64,000 bases of DNA from an uncultured Roseburia sp. (GCA_947567625.1 CANONN010000011.1:1-64000); one strand, 5' to 3'. Shown: positions 28,061-36,903, counted from the stretch's first letter. A program made the numbers and translations. The notes: generated by a model from the letters alone, not told the origin.

Positions 28061-28093
28061 ATTATAGCATTTTATGTCATGAAATGCTATAAT
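28061..28093. promoter_or_regulatory. Palindromic divergent promoter
   Basis: Two exact 12-base arms, ATTATAGCATTT and AAATGCTATAAT, around 9 bases. Each arm contains an extended -10 box TGCTATAAT pointing outwards, so one palindrome supplies the -10 elements for the HprK-like gene (minus) and the S26 peptidase/Pel operon (plus). A dimeric regulator binding here would control both. Confidence 0.55.
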
Positions 28094-28145
28094 AGTTAGA
28101 ACATGGGAAAGTGTGCGCTGAAATATAGTTGTTTTCACACCCACT

Positions 28146-28222
28146 TCAATCACGCCGCTGGTTGGCGTGGAGCCAATAAAGTTATGGGGCCAGAGGGACT
28201 GTCCCTCGCCGCAGGCGTGAAT
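28146..28222 (+). promoter_or_regulatory. Structured leader before the S26 peptidase
   Basis: CACGCC (near 28152) can pair with GGCGTG near 28165 or with GGCGTG near 28213, so two exclusive folds are possible. Between them lies the 15-base odd palindrome GAGGGACTGTCCCTC. This is the kind of layout expected for a switchable leader, but it matches no riboswitch class I can recognise. Confidence 0.4.
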
Positions 28223-28246
28223 TTGTAACCAATAGGGTGGTATCAG

Positions 28247-28687
28247 ATGGAGTCCAAAGTAGATATTGAACAGTTATTGCGGGACGGGCAGTCCATTCAA
28301 ATGACGGTCAACGGATATAGTATGTATCCAATGCTGACACCCGGCCGGGATATGGTGATTCTGTCGCCGCTGCCCGCGCGCAGGCTGCGGCGCGGCGATG
28401 TCGTATTGTTCCGGAGAGAGAACAGCATATTGGTGCTGCACCGGGTACACCGGGCAGCAGCCGAAGGGCTTTATATGGTGGGGGATAACCAGACAGAGGT
28501 CGAGGGGCCGCTCGCCTACAGCCAGGCGCGCGCTATTTTGACGGCGTTTGTGAGAAAGGGGAAAAAGATATCGGTGCGCCAGCCGATATATCGGTTTGTC
28601 AGCCGCATCTGGCTTTTGATGCGGCCGTTTCGCCACAGGCTCGCCGTGCTGGCGCATAAAATTAAGGTGATGTTTCGAGGCGTGTGA
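28247..28687 (+). CDS. S24/S26-family signal-peptidase-like protease
   Basis: A 146-residue protein. The catalytic serine is Ser25 in VNGYSMYPML, and the second dyad residue appears to be His65 in VLHRVHR, as in SipW/ER-type signal peptidases; the Lys of the classical type is absent (RRGDVVLFRRE). There is no clear N-terminal membrane helix; a basic, moderately hydrophobic C-terminus follows. Its family members sit beside PqqD-like and HprK-like genes and may process an exported peptide. It starts the plus-strand operon leading into the PqqD-like and Pel-like genes. Confidence 0.8.
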   Translation: MESKVDIEQLLRDGQSIQMTVNGYSMYPMLTPGRDMVILSPLPARRLRRGDVVLFRRENSILVLHRVHRAAAEGLYMVGDNQTEVEGPLAYSQARAILTAFVRKGKKISVRQPIYRFVSRIWLLMRPFRHRLAVLAHKIKVMFRGV

Positions 28688-28998
28688 CGGCAGGCGCAAG
28701 GAACAAAGCTAGAAGCTGCGCAGAAATGAGGGTAAGGATGGACGGGAAGAGATATCGGCTGCGCGCGGCAGCGGGGAGCTATTGGCTGCTCGATCTGTGG
28801 CAGGACGGCAGGGCGGCAAAGCCGCCGGTGGAGTTAAATGAGAGCGGTGCCATGTTTTGGGAGCTGATAGAGCAGGGTATGGACCTGCAGGAGATGGCGC
28901 TTTTTGTGAGTGATCATTACGGCATTGCGGCACAGGAGGCGAAGCTGGATGCCGAACAATTTATGGAAGGGTTAAAATCGGCGGGTATTGTGCTGTAA
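28684..28998 (+). CDS. PqqD-like peptide-binding protein
   Basis: A 104-residue frame overlapping the peptidase stop by four bases; an ATG at 28726 or 28738 (GGGTAAGG before MDGKRYRLRA) may be the real start. The remaining about 87 residues have the PqqD pattern: YWLLDLWQDGRAAKPPVELNESGAMFWELIEQGMDLQEMA, then a helix ending LKSAGIVL. PqqD-type domains present precursor peptides to modifying enzymes. No precursor is evident nearby. Its 3' end forms the first unit of a 38-base tandem repeat. Confidence 0.75.
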   Translation: MTAGARNKARSCAEMRVRMDGKRYRLRAAAGSYWLLDLWQDGRAAKPPVELNESGAMFWELIEQGMDLQEMALFVSDHYGIAAQEAKLDAEQFMEGLKSAGIVL

Positions 28999-29110
28999 GG
29001 ATAGAAAGACCAGAAGCGGCGGGTAATGCGCTGTAAGGATGGAAAGACCAGAAGCGGTGGGTAATGCGCTGTGAAGATGGAAAGACCAGAAACAGCGGGT
29101 AATGCGCGAT
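28983..29110 (+). repeat. 38-bp tandem repeat, about 3.5 units
   Basis: The unit contains GCGGGTAATGCGCTGTAAGG then ATGGAAAGACCAGAA. Copies of AAGGATRGAAAG begin at 28997, 29035 and 29073, an exact 38-base period. The first unit overlaps the last codons and stop of the PqqD-like gene, so the array arose by repeated duplication of that gene end. It fills the gap to the epimerase-PelD gene. Confidence 0.9.
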
Positions 29111-29126
29111 AGTACGGAGGACAGGG

Positions 29127-31322
29127 ATGGAAATATTGTTGGTTGGCAGTGACAACGAGTTGATGCGGTCACTGATTAACAAGCTGAATAAAGAGGGTCA
29201 TCGCCCGTATGTTTTGACCGGAAACAAAAATCAGGTCGGCGCCTATAAAAATGCCTATGAGAGATATCGTTTTCCCTACGACAGCGATTGTCTGAAAGAG
29301 ATTTTTGACAGTGTAAAGCCCGATGTCACCATATTTTTGGGGGTGTATGACTATAACTTTGACTGGTCGGACCCGAGAAAAGAATCTGTGCGCTTTCTGA
29401 CGGCGCTGCAAAATATATTGACCTCTTTTTCTACCTTAAAAAAAGGCAGATTTATCTATCTATCTTCCGAGGAGGTGTATTCGCAGTCATATCCCAATGA
29501 TATACCGGAGACGGAGGAGACGTCGGCCATCAGCTTTAAGAGCGTGGCGATCACGCAGGGAGAGGAGGTCTGCCGCAATTACAGGCAGACGATGGGAGTC
29601 GACACGGTAATTTTGCGCATGGACCATCTCTATATGCTGCCGGACAAAGACCAGGGGGATAATCCGGTCGTCGTGGAGAGCAATATTTGCAGTAAGATGT
29701 GTGTGGAGGCCGTGCGCACCGGTCATATCCAGGCAAATGCAAACAAAAAGTTTTCGCTGTTGTATGTGGATGATGCGGTGGAAGCTCTCTACAAGGTGGT
29801 AAACGGCGTGGAGCTTAAGCTGGACTTATACCATATCTCCTCGGGTGAGCCGATCGACGAGATGAAGCTGGCCAAGATGATTCAGCGGGAGATGGGAAAC
29901 GGAGTGTCCATCATCGATAATACCGTGGGCAACGTCCTGCGGGTCGTTCTCTCCAATCACGCGTTTGCCAGTGAGTTTGGACTGACCATTTTTCATCATG
30001 TGGGTGACGTGATGGAGAAAATGGTCAGGTATGTTCAGAAGAATAGGAGCAGTTTTGTGCAGCTTGAGGACGTCGGAGAGGGCCGGAGAGGGCAGCTAAA
30101 GCAAAAGCTCCGCGTCATTGTCAATGCGCTGATTCCGTTTATAGAAAATCTCATCTGCTTTATCCCGTTTTTTATGTTAAATAACCGCGCAGTCGGCAGC
30201 CGCTATTTTGCAAATCTGGATTTTTATTTGCTCTATGTGCTGCTTTTTGCGATTGTGCACGGGCAGCAGCAGGCGACGGTTTCCGCCGTGCTCGCGGTTG
30301 CGGGTTATATTTTCCGTCAGATGTACCACCGCACCGGCTTGGAAGTATTGCTGGACTACAATACCTATGTGTGGATTGCCCAGCTCTTTATCCTGGGGCT
30401 TGTCGTCGGCTATATGAAAGACCGACTGCGCACCATACGCAATGAAACCAAGAACGAGGTCAAATATATGGAAAGCCAGCTCGACGATATCCAGGATATC
30501 AACACCAGCAACGTCCGCATCAAGAATATGCTGGAGGTACAGCTGGTCAACCAGAATGACAGTTTCGGCAAGCTGTATGAAATTACCTCCAGCCTCGACC
30601 AGTATGAACCGTCGGAGGTGCTGTTCTACGCCGCAGAGATATTGGCCAAGCTGATCGACAGCCGGGATGTGGCAATCTATACCGTCGCCAATCGCTCTTA
30701 CGCCCGCCTGTTTTCGGCGACGTCGCCAAGGGCCCGCGAGCTTGGCAACTCCATCGAGTACACGAAGATGGAAGATATGTACAATCTGATCAAAGAAAAG
30801 CGGGTCTATATCAATCGCAGCATGGACGCCAGGTATCCGCTGATGGCGGACGCCATTTTTGCGGAAGATGAAATGCAGCTGATTCTCATGGTGTGGGGTA
30901 TTCCGTGGGAGCGCATGACGCTCAGCCAGGCCAATATGCTGGTGATCATCGGCTATCTGATACAAAATGCGGTGCTGCGCGCCAACCGCTATCTGGAGGC
31001 GCTGGAGAATCAGCGCTACTTAGAGGGCACGCGGGTGCTCGGCGAGGAGGCGTTTTGCTCACTGGTCAAGGCTTATCTTACCGCCCGCAACAAAGGGCTT
31101 ACCGAGTGTACGTTCCTGAAAGTGGACATCGGCGCGCATGACATCGAAGAAGCCGGGACACAGCTGACAAAATTGATGCGGCAGTCCGATTACATCGGGC
31201 AGATGCAGGGAACTATTTATGTGCTGCTCTGCAATACCAATGCCGCAGATGCAGATTTTGTTATGAAGCGTTTTGCGAATATCGGTTATCAGGGTTATAT
31301 TCAGGAGGAGATGAATGTATGA
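29127..31322 (+). CDS. SDR epimerase fused to PelD-like c-di-GMP receptor
   Basis: A 731-residue protein behind GGAGGACAGG. Residues 1-290 form an extended SDR epimerase/dehydratase-like domain (start MEILLVGSDNELMRSL; YLSSEEVYSQSY), although the usual GxxGxxG and YxxxK motifs are not clearly kept. About 335-440 are four membrane helices, followed by a coiled coil, a GAF-like domain (about 470-630), and a degenerate GGDEF domain. There RQSD (685-688) matches the c-di-GMP inhibitory-site RxxD and QGTIY (694-698) replaces GGDEF. This is PelD architecture with an added epimerase. It should switch on polymer synthesis when c-di-GMP is bound. The next gene overlaps by four bases. Confidence 0.85.
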   Translation: MEILLVGSDNELMRSLINKLNKEGHRPYVLTGNKNQVGAYKNAYERYRFPYDSDCLKEIFDSVKPDVTIFLGVYDYNFDWSDPRKESVRFLTALQNILTSFSTLKKGRFIYLSSEEVYSQSYPNDIPETEETSAISFKSVAITQGEEVCRNYRQTMGVDTVILRMDHLYMLPDKDQGDNPVVVESNICSKMCVEAVRTGHIQANANKKFSLLYVDDAVEALYKVVNGVELKLDLYHISSGEPIDEMKLAKMIQREMGNGVSIIDNTVGNVLRVVLSNHAFASEFGLTIFHHVGDVMEKMVRYVQKNRSSFVQLEDVGEGRRGQLKQKLRVIVNALIPFIENLICFIPFFMLNNRAVGSRYFANLDFYLLYVLLFAIVHGQQQATVSAVLAVAGYIFRQMYHRTGLEVLLDYNTYVWIAQLFILGLVVGYMKDRLRTIRNETKNEVKYMESQLDDIQDINTSNVRIKNMLEVQLVNQNDSFGKLYEITSSLDQYEPSEVLFYAAEILAKLIDSRDVAIYTVANRSYARLFSATSPRARELGNSIEYTKMEDMYNLIKEKRVYINRSMDARYPLMADAIFAEDEMQLILMVWGIPWERMTLSQANMLVIIGYLIQNAVLRANRYLEALENQRYLEGTRVLGEEAFCSLVKAYLTARNKGLTECTFLKVDIGAHDIEEAGTQLTKLMRQSDYIGQMQGTIYVLLCNTNAADADFVMKRFANIGYQGYIQEEMNV

Positions 31323-32374
31323 GGAAAGTGATTTTCTTTTTCCTGATTTTGTTTTTCAACGCCCTGATTGCATTTCTTTATCTTATTTTCGGGCTTTTGC
31401 GGGCCGGAAAACGAAAGAAGAAGAGACGGGGAACCGGGGGTGTGCCCGCCGCAGCGGAAGGATTGGCGGAGACGCAGGATGGGGAAGGAGAGGACAGCAG
31501 GCAGAAAGCCGCGGACGGGCGGAAAATCAAGCAGGAAGCCGCGGACGGGGACAAGCGTGAGGGCAGGGCGGCGTATGTGATACGTTTTGTTGTGATGCTG
31601 TTGTGCCCGGTGGTGGGGATTCTGTTTTTTGGCGTCGGCCATCTGATGTATCTGTTTGTATTCCGAAAGGATGTGAACCTGGAGGATGTCGTGTTCAGCA
31701 AGGAGCGGGTGAAAACCAATGAGCGCGCCGACGAAGAGCGCGAGCGCAATATGGCCCCGCTTGAGGAGGCGATTGCGGTCAGCGACAAAGAGAGTCTTCG
31801 CAATCTGATGCTCAATGTCATCCGCGGTGATATCCAGAATTCGCTGGCAGCCATCTCACTGGCGCTCAATAGCCCGGATTCCGAGACTTCCCACTATGCG
31901 GCGTCCGTCCTTCAGGATGAGCTGAACAATTTCCGCGTCAATGTGCAGAAGCTGAGGCGGGAGATCGAAAAAGAAGAGGATGATGAGACGGATTGCGAAA
32001 AAACGCTGATTCCCTATATGAATAATGTGCTTGAACAGCGCGTTTTTACCGAAATGGAGCAGAAAAATATGGTGGAGCAGTTCGTGGAGACCGGGGAAGC
32101 GCTGTATCACAAGAACCGCTATCAATTGACGAGCCAGTATTATGAGTGGATATGCCTGCGCCTTCTGGATATCAGGGATTTTTCAAGGATGGAGCAGTGG
32201 TGCATCCGCGCGGCGGAGCAATATCCCGACGAGCTGTCAAGCTACACCTGTAAGTTAAAGCTTTACTTTACGGCGCAGCAGAGGGAGAAATTTTTTGAGA
32301 CGCTCGATGATTTAAAGCAGTCGAGCATTGTCATAGACAGAGAAACATTAGAATTGATACGAACCTTTAGTTGA
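31319..32374 (+). CDS. PelE-like membrane protein
   Basis: A 351-residue protein. Two membrane helices (about 4-25 and 86-110) flank a basic, repetitive loop. A cytoplasmic helical part (about 140-351) with TPR-like helix pairs follows (NSLAAISLALNSPDSETSHYA; HKNRYQLTSQYYEWICLRLL). Position directly after PelD, the start overlapping by ATGA, and the membrane-plus-TPR layout fit PelE, which joins PelD and the glycosyltransferase PelF at the membrane. Sequence similarity alone would be weak; the context carries the call. Confidence 0.78.
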   Translation: MRKVIFFFLILFFNALIAFLYLIFGLLRAGKRKKKRRGTGGVPAAAEGLAETQDGEGEDSRQKAADGRKIKQEAADGDKREGRAAYVIRFVVMLLCPVVGILFFGVGHLMYLFVFRKDVNLEDVVFSKERVKTNERADEERERNMAPLEEAIAVSDKESLRNLMLNVIRGDIQNSLAAISLALNSPDSETSHYAASVLQDELNNFRVNVQKLRREIEKEEDDETDCEKTLIPYMNNVLEQRVFTEMEQKNMVEQFVETGEALYHKNRYQLTSQYYEWICLRLLDIRDFSRMEQWCIRAAEQYPDELSSYTCKLKLYFTAQQREKFFETLDDLKQSSIVIDRETLELIRTFS

Positions 32375-32404
32375 GGTGACAGAGGACGCAGGGAGGTGAA
32401 GACA

Positions 32405-35029
32405 ATGTCCATGAATGTACTGACGATATTACAATTTTTGCAGATTTTGACCGTGTATCTGATTATGACGCTGCTGCTGCCGTCGGTGCTTCTATATTCC
32501 CACATCAAAAAGCTGAAATTTTCGGCCCGCTTTATGGTGTATCAGATGGTGGGGAATTTTTATATGATGAGCATTGTTTTCCTGTTGCAGCTGCTGCATA
32601 TCTCAAACCGCGTCACACTGATTTTGTTCACAGCCGTGCCTTACGGCGTGGCTTATGTGGTGCTCAAAAAAAGGCATCCGGTGAAGATGGCAAAAAAAGC
32701 GCTCAACAATGCCGAGCGCCTTGCGGGCGGCCAGTTTGGCAAACGCCTGTTTATGCGCCGCGTGAGGACGAAAGCGTTCCGGTCTCTTCGGCGCATGGGC
32801 AGGCGCTGGCTTAGAAGTCTCGGGAGAAATTTTTTCGATCTTGTGCTGGTGGCGGCCCTGACGGCCGGCCTGTGCTATGCCTATGGCTCGAATCTGCTCT
32901 TCCACTACGGCTATTGCGAATCCGATCTGCCGGTGCACAATTACTGGATCAATTATCTGAGCCAAAATAAAATATTTGTCGCCGGTATCTATCCGTTTGG
33001 ATTCCACTGCGTGATCTATTACCTGCACGAGGTGTTCGGCATTGCCACCTTTGTGCTGCTGCGCGTTTTTTGCTTTGTGCAGACGATCATGATTCACTAT
33101 ATGCTGCTGGCGTTTACCAAGAGCTGCTGCAAATCAAAATTTGCGCCCTATGTGGGCGTGTATATATACACGATGCTTGGCATTTTCGGCGAGAACACCT
33201 ATATCCGCTACCACGCGACGCTGCCGCAGGAGTACGGCATGTTGTTCATTCTGCCGTCGATTTATTTCCTGTTTGCCTTTTTTGAGAAGCGTGGGAAAAG
33301 AGAGAAAGAAGATTTCTGGTATCTGGCGGGTTTTGCCGTCAGCTTCAGTATGACGTTGTCAGCGCATTTTTACGATACGATGATAGCCGGGCTATTGTGT
33401 GTCGGCGTGGCGGTGGGCTATTGTTTTCGCCTGTTCCGCAGAAAATACTTTGGCAAGGTGATGCTGGCGGGCTTTTTGGCGATCGTGATCGCCGTCTTTC
33501 CCATGGGAGTGGCGTTTGCCATGGGAACGCCGCTTCAGGGGTCGCTCGGCTGGGGCCTAAACGTTATCATGGGCAGGAACAATAAAACCAACACCACGAC
33601 CACTACTACCACGGAGCGCGTGGAGGAGGACAGCGTGGAGGAGGACACGCAGGCCGGGGGCGCGGACACAGAAGCGGGGAGCGAGGTCATAGAGCCAGCG
33701 GAGAGTACAAAAGCAGGAAACCGGAGTGAGAATTCGCCGGAGGGAGAGAAGAGCGGAAGAAGCGAGCCGGCGGAGAGTTTAGAAGCGGACAGCCAAGCGG
33801 AGAGTACAGAAGCAGGAGATCAGAGTGAGAATTCGCCGGAGGGAGAGAAAAGCGGAAGAAGCGAGCCGGCGGAGAGCACGGAAGCGGACAGCCGACCGGA
33901 GAATACAAAAGCAGGAGCCCGGAGTGAGAATTTGCCGGAGGAGGACAGCACACAGAAAACGGCGCGAGCGGAATCGGAAAGCAAGCCCGGGGGTTCTGGG
34001 GCGGCAGCCCTCTCAGCGAAAGGGGCCGGAGTGCTTGTGGCGGCCGGGGGCGCGTCCTTTCCGCAGAAGATAGGAAATGTGCTAAGGCGCGCCTACCGGG
34101 GGTTCTGGGACGCTATGCGCATCTATGTAATCGGCGACAGTTATCCGGTATTTCAGTATGCGGTGCCGCTTTCTATGGCATTGCTGGCGCTGCTTGCAGC
34201 TATCTTCTTTTTGTTGCGGCGGACAGACTATGCGGCTCGTTTCCTCTCCATGAGCGCGGGGCTTGTGATGCTTGCCATATTGCAGGGCTCCTCGCGCATG
34301 GGGCTGCCGACCTTGATGGATGCGATTCGGACCTGTATCTTTTTCTCCTATGTCCTTGCGGCAGTGTGGGGAATGTGCGCGGACGGCATATTAGAGCTGA
34401 TTTTCGGCTGGTTCAAAAAAAAGTGGATGTTGCATCTTGCTTCTATGGCAGTGCTTGCGGCATTGATTGTCACGACGAGCCGGGCGGGGCTTTTGCGCCC
34501 TCTGCCTGACCGCAAAGCATTGCAGACCAATGATGCGATCCTTTGCCTGACGAATATTTTGCACGACAACGAAGATTTTACCTGGACGATCTGTTCGGCG
34601 AATGACGAGCTGCGCATGGGCGAAGATTACGGTTACCATTATGAGGTGCACACATTTTTAAAGGAAATGGAAAATAAAGGGTCGAGCGGAAAAATTATCA
34701 TTCCAACGCCCAGGGTGTACTTTTTTATCGAAAAAGTCCCGGTTACGTTCGCCAGGGCTTACGAGGGCGGCGAGCCCGTTGTGAGCGTGGATGCGGCGAC
34801 GATGCGTCTGCCGCTTAGCGTCGGTATCAGTATGTATAAAGGGAATAACCGATGGATTGAGATGTCCAGATTATATTATTGGGCGCAGAAATTTATGGAA
34901 ATATACCCCAATGAAATGACCGTATATTATGAGTCCGACAATTTTGTGTGTTACTGCGTGGAGCAGGATATGTACAGCCTGTTTAATTTCTCAATTGATT
35001 ACGGTTACAATATGCTGGGTACGCAGTAG
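32405..35029 (+). CDS. Large polytopic membrane protein with repeat insert (GT-C-like?)
   Basis: An 874-residue protein from the ATG at 32405 (GGGAGG eight bases before). It has about 14 predicted membrane helices, with a first loop containing CESDLPVHNYWI, an acidic motif reminiscent of GT-C glycosyltransferases. A soluble extracellular domain lies at the C-terminus. Between helices, about residues 395-555 form a low-complexity insert: a run of threonines, then Glu/Ser-rich repeats of 33 residues. I do not recognise the family with certainty. It sits between the PelE-like and DUF2194-like genes, where the known Gram-positive pel order has no such gene. Confidence 0.7.
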   Translation: MSMNVLTILQFLQILTVYLIMTLLLPSVLLYSHIKKLKFSARFMVYQMVGNFYMMSIVFLLQLLHISNRVTLILFTAVPYGVAYVVLKKRHPVKMAKKALNNAERLAGGQFGKRLFMRRVRTKAFRSLRRMGRRWLRSLGRNFFDLVLVAALTAGLCYAYGSNLLFHYGYCESDLPVHNYWINYLSQNKIFVAGIYPFGFHCVIYYLHEVFGIATFVLLRVFCFVQTIMIHYMLLAFTKSCCKSKFAPYVGVYIYTMLGIFGENTYIRYHATLPQEYGMLFILPSIYFLFAFFEKRGKREKEDFWYLAGFAVSFSMTLSAHFYDTMIAGLLCVGVAVGYCFRLFRRKYFGKVMLAGFLAIVIAVFPMGVAFAMGTPLQGSLGWGLNVIMGRNNKTNTTTTTTTERVEEDSVEEDTQAGGADTEAGSEVIEPAESTKAGNRSENSPEGEKSGRSEPAESLEADSQAESTEAGDQSENSPEGEKSGRSEPAESTEADSRPENTKAGARSENLPEEDSTQKTARAESESKPGGSGAAALSAKGAGVLVAAGGASFPQKIGNVLRRAYRGFWDAMRIYVIGDSYPVFQYAVPLSMALLALLAAIFFLLRRTDYAARFLSMSAGLVMLAILQGSSRMGLPTLMDAIRTCIFFSYVLAAVWGMCADGILELIFGWFKKKWMLHLASMAVLAALIVTTSRAGLLRPLPDRKALQTNDAILCLTNILHDNEDFTWTICSANDELRMGEDYGYHYEVHTFLKEMENKGSSGKIIIPTPRVYFFIEKVPVTFARAYEGGEPVVSVDAATMRLPLSVGISMYKGNNRWIEMSRLYYWAQKFMEIYPNEMTVYYESDNFVCYCVEQDMYSLFNFSIDYGYNMLGTQ
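33698..33950 (+). repeat. 99-bp in-frame tandem repeat
   Basis: GCGGAGAGTAC-type unit starts lie at 33698, 33797 and 33896, an exact 99-base period (33 codons), with about 2.6 units. Each unit encodes AESTxAGxxSENSPEGEKSG followed by RSEPAES. It encodes the acidic disordered insert of the large membrane protein and could change length by slippage or recombination without breaking the frame. Confidence 0.88.
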
Positions 35030-35046
35030 CCGGTTAATGGGGGTGG

Positions 35047-36903
35047 ATGATGGTATCCCGTAGAAATTTTTTCACGATCACGGTGATTATGCTGGTGATT
35101 GTCTTTATGTTTCAGATTCCCGAGGTCGTAAAAGACAAGGTGAATCATTACGATAAAAATGAATATGAAGAATTGGATGTCAGTGGTTTGGACAAGGCAA
35201 ACGCCCACAATGCGACCGCGGTTTCGGTAGAGCGGACGGGGAGATTTGTCGTTTTTATCGGCAGGCGCACGGACGGGGCGGGCGCCCTGGTGGGCGACTG
35301 GTGCGATTACACCAAGCGCTATGTGGAATATTACGATAAGGTTTCAGATTATAGACCCAGGGAAAACTTACAGCCGGAGGTGATACTGGTTGATGCGGAG
35401 GCGTTGCATGGAAGCGAGGACAGCCGCAATCTGCTGCAGCTGGCGGAGGACGGCAACGATTTGATTTTTTGCACGCTGCCCGACGTGGAAGAGCTTCAGA
35501 CCGATCAGGTGATGCGTAAACTTTTGGGGATACGTGAGATCGTTAAAAAAGAGGTAACGGTCGGTGGGATACGGCTGCTCGGCGGTTTCCTTTTGGGCGG
35601 GCAGAAAGACTACCAGCTCGGCGCCTCCACGGAGGAGACACAGCAGGATTTGGATTTGACGATGCCTTGGTATCGCGTATCTTCGGGCACAAAAAGTTAT
35701 ATGATGGGGCTGCTTGCGGAAAGCCCCAGTGACACAGAGTATGGGACGGAGGCCGACACGGAGGAGGAGTTAAAAAATGAAGACCTGCCGGCGATTATCT
35801 GGCGCAATAATGTAAACGGCTGTAAGGTTTTTGTAGTCAACGGTAATTATCTTAAGGACAATACGGGGCTGGGTTTTTTGAACGCCATGATGTCGGAGTT
35901 AAAGGCGTATGACATTTATCCTGTGATTAACGCCCAGAATCTGGTGGTGATCAATTTTCCTGATCTGGCGGACGAAAACGCCGGAGGGATGATGGAGCGT
36001 TACAGCCAGAGACTGAAAGCGGTTTACCGTGATATCGTGTGGCCGGGGCTGGTATCCGTAGCGCAGCAAAACTCGTTAAAGCTATCTCTGATGATTATGC
36101 CGCAGATGGATTATACGGATGATGTGGAGCCCGAGGGCGACACACTGATTTATTATATGAAGCTGTTTCAGGAGCAGGGAGCCGAGACCGGTCTTTCCGG
36201 CGTCTATGAGCAGGACAGCAGTCTCGATATCAAGCTGCGCATCGACACCTCCTTTTTTGGCGAGGTCGTGCCTGATTATGCGATCCTGTCGTTTTATCAG
36301 GGCAATATGACCAAAGAGGAAGTTGACGACGCCCTAGAGCGTGATATGCTTGCCAAAGTGCGGACCGTATTTACCGACTATCAGGCGACCCGCCCCCTGA
36401 TTTCCTATTGGAATCAATCGGTTCTAAGACAGAGCGGCATCACGGACGGCTACAACCATACCTTTGGGGACAACCTTAGGATGACAAGCATACAGACGGC
36501 GCTCGGCTATTCGACGATACAGGTGGACGTCAACCCCGTGGCATATCCGAGCAGCGACGGGGAGACATGGGAGAAATTGTCCAAGAAATTTGCCAGCAAT
36601 ACGGGAACTTATTGGAAGAACTATTCCTGTTTTGACAAAACGACGCTCGCCGAAAGCGACCTTAAGGTGCGGCGTTTTCTCGCGCTGGATTATGTGCAGA
36701 GGAGAGAGGGAAACGAAATACAGTTGGAGCTTCGCAATTTTGATCAACAGGCGAGCTTTATTTTAAGGACGCACGGCGAGGTGTTAGCGTCCGCGCAGGG
36801 AGCCTCCTTTGTAAAGATTGAGGATGGCGCTTATCTGATTGAAGCCGAGACAAACCGGGTGACGCTCAAACTGGAAGAGGAGTCGCACAGAACGTATTAT
36901 TAG
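35047..36903 (+). CDS. DUF2194-like protein in the PelA-deacetylase position
   Basis: A 618-residue protein with one N-terminal membrane anchor (about 7-26) and a large extracytoplasmic region. The middle part (WRNNVNGCKVFVVNGNYLKD...GLGFLNAMMSEL) is typical of DUF2194 proteins, which I recall next to pelF and pelG in Clostridia. In Gram-positive pel operons this position holds the PelA-type deacetylase. I do not see the TFDDG and HxxxH motifs of CE4 deacetylases, so either the enzyme is diverged or it only binds polymer. Starts at 35047 or 35050, behind GGGGGTGG. Confidence 0.65.
   Translation: MMVSRRNFFTITVIMLVIVFMFQIPEVVKDKVNHYDKNEYEELDVSGLDKANAHNATAVSVERTGRFVVFIGRRTDGAGALVGDWCDYTKRYVEYYDKVSDYRPRENLQPEVILVDAEALHGSEDSRNLLQLAEDGNDLIFCTLPDVEELQTDQVMRKLLGIREIVKKEVTVGGIRLLGGFLLGGQKDYQLGASTEETQQDLDLTMPWYRVSSGTKSYMMGLLAESPSDTEYGTEADTEEELKNEDLPAIIWRNNVNGCKVFVVNGNYLKDNTGLGFLNAMMSELKAYDIYPVINAQNLVVINFPDLADENAGGMMERYSQRLKAVYRDIVWPGLVSVAQQNSLKLSLMIMPQMDYTDDVEPEGDTLIYYMKLFQEQGAETGLSGVYEQDSSLDIKLRIDTSFFGEVVPDYAILSFYQGNMTKEEVDDALERDMLAKVRTVFTDYQATRPLISYWNQSVLRQSGITDGYNHTFGDNLRMTSIQTALGYSTIQVDVNPVAYPSSDGETWEKLSKKFASNTGTYWKNYSCFDKTTLAESDLKVRRFLALDYVQRREGNEIQLELRNFDQQASFILRTHGEVLASAQGASFVKIEDGAYLIEAETNRVTLKLEEESHRTYY

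Noticed and set aside
28146-28222. c-di-GMP-I riboswitch before the Pel operon
   Set aside because: Tempting given PelD, but the conserved core sequences of that class are absent; only the stems are supported.
28983-29110. CRISPR-like array
   Set aside because: The repeat is continuous with no variable spacers and overlaps a gene end. The same holds for the 25-bp units at 47951 and the 99-bp coding units at 33698.
35047-36903. Confirmed CE4 polysaccharide deacetylase
   Set aside because: Position suggests it, but the TFDDG and HxxxH metal-binding motifs are not visible, so the function is left open.
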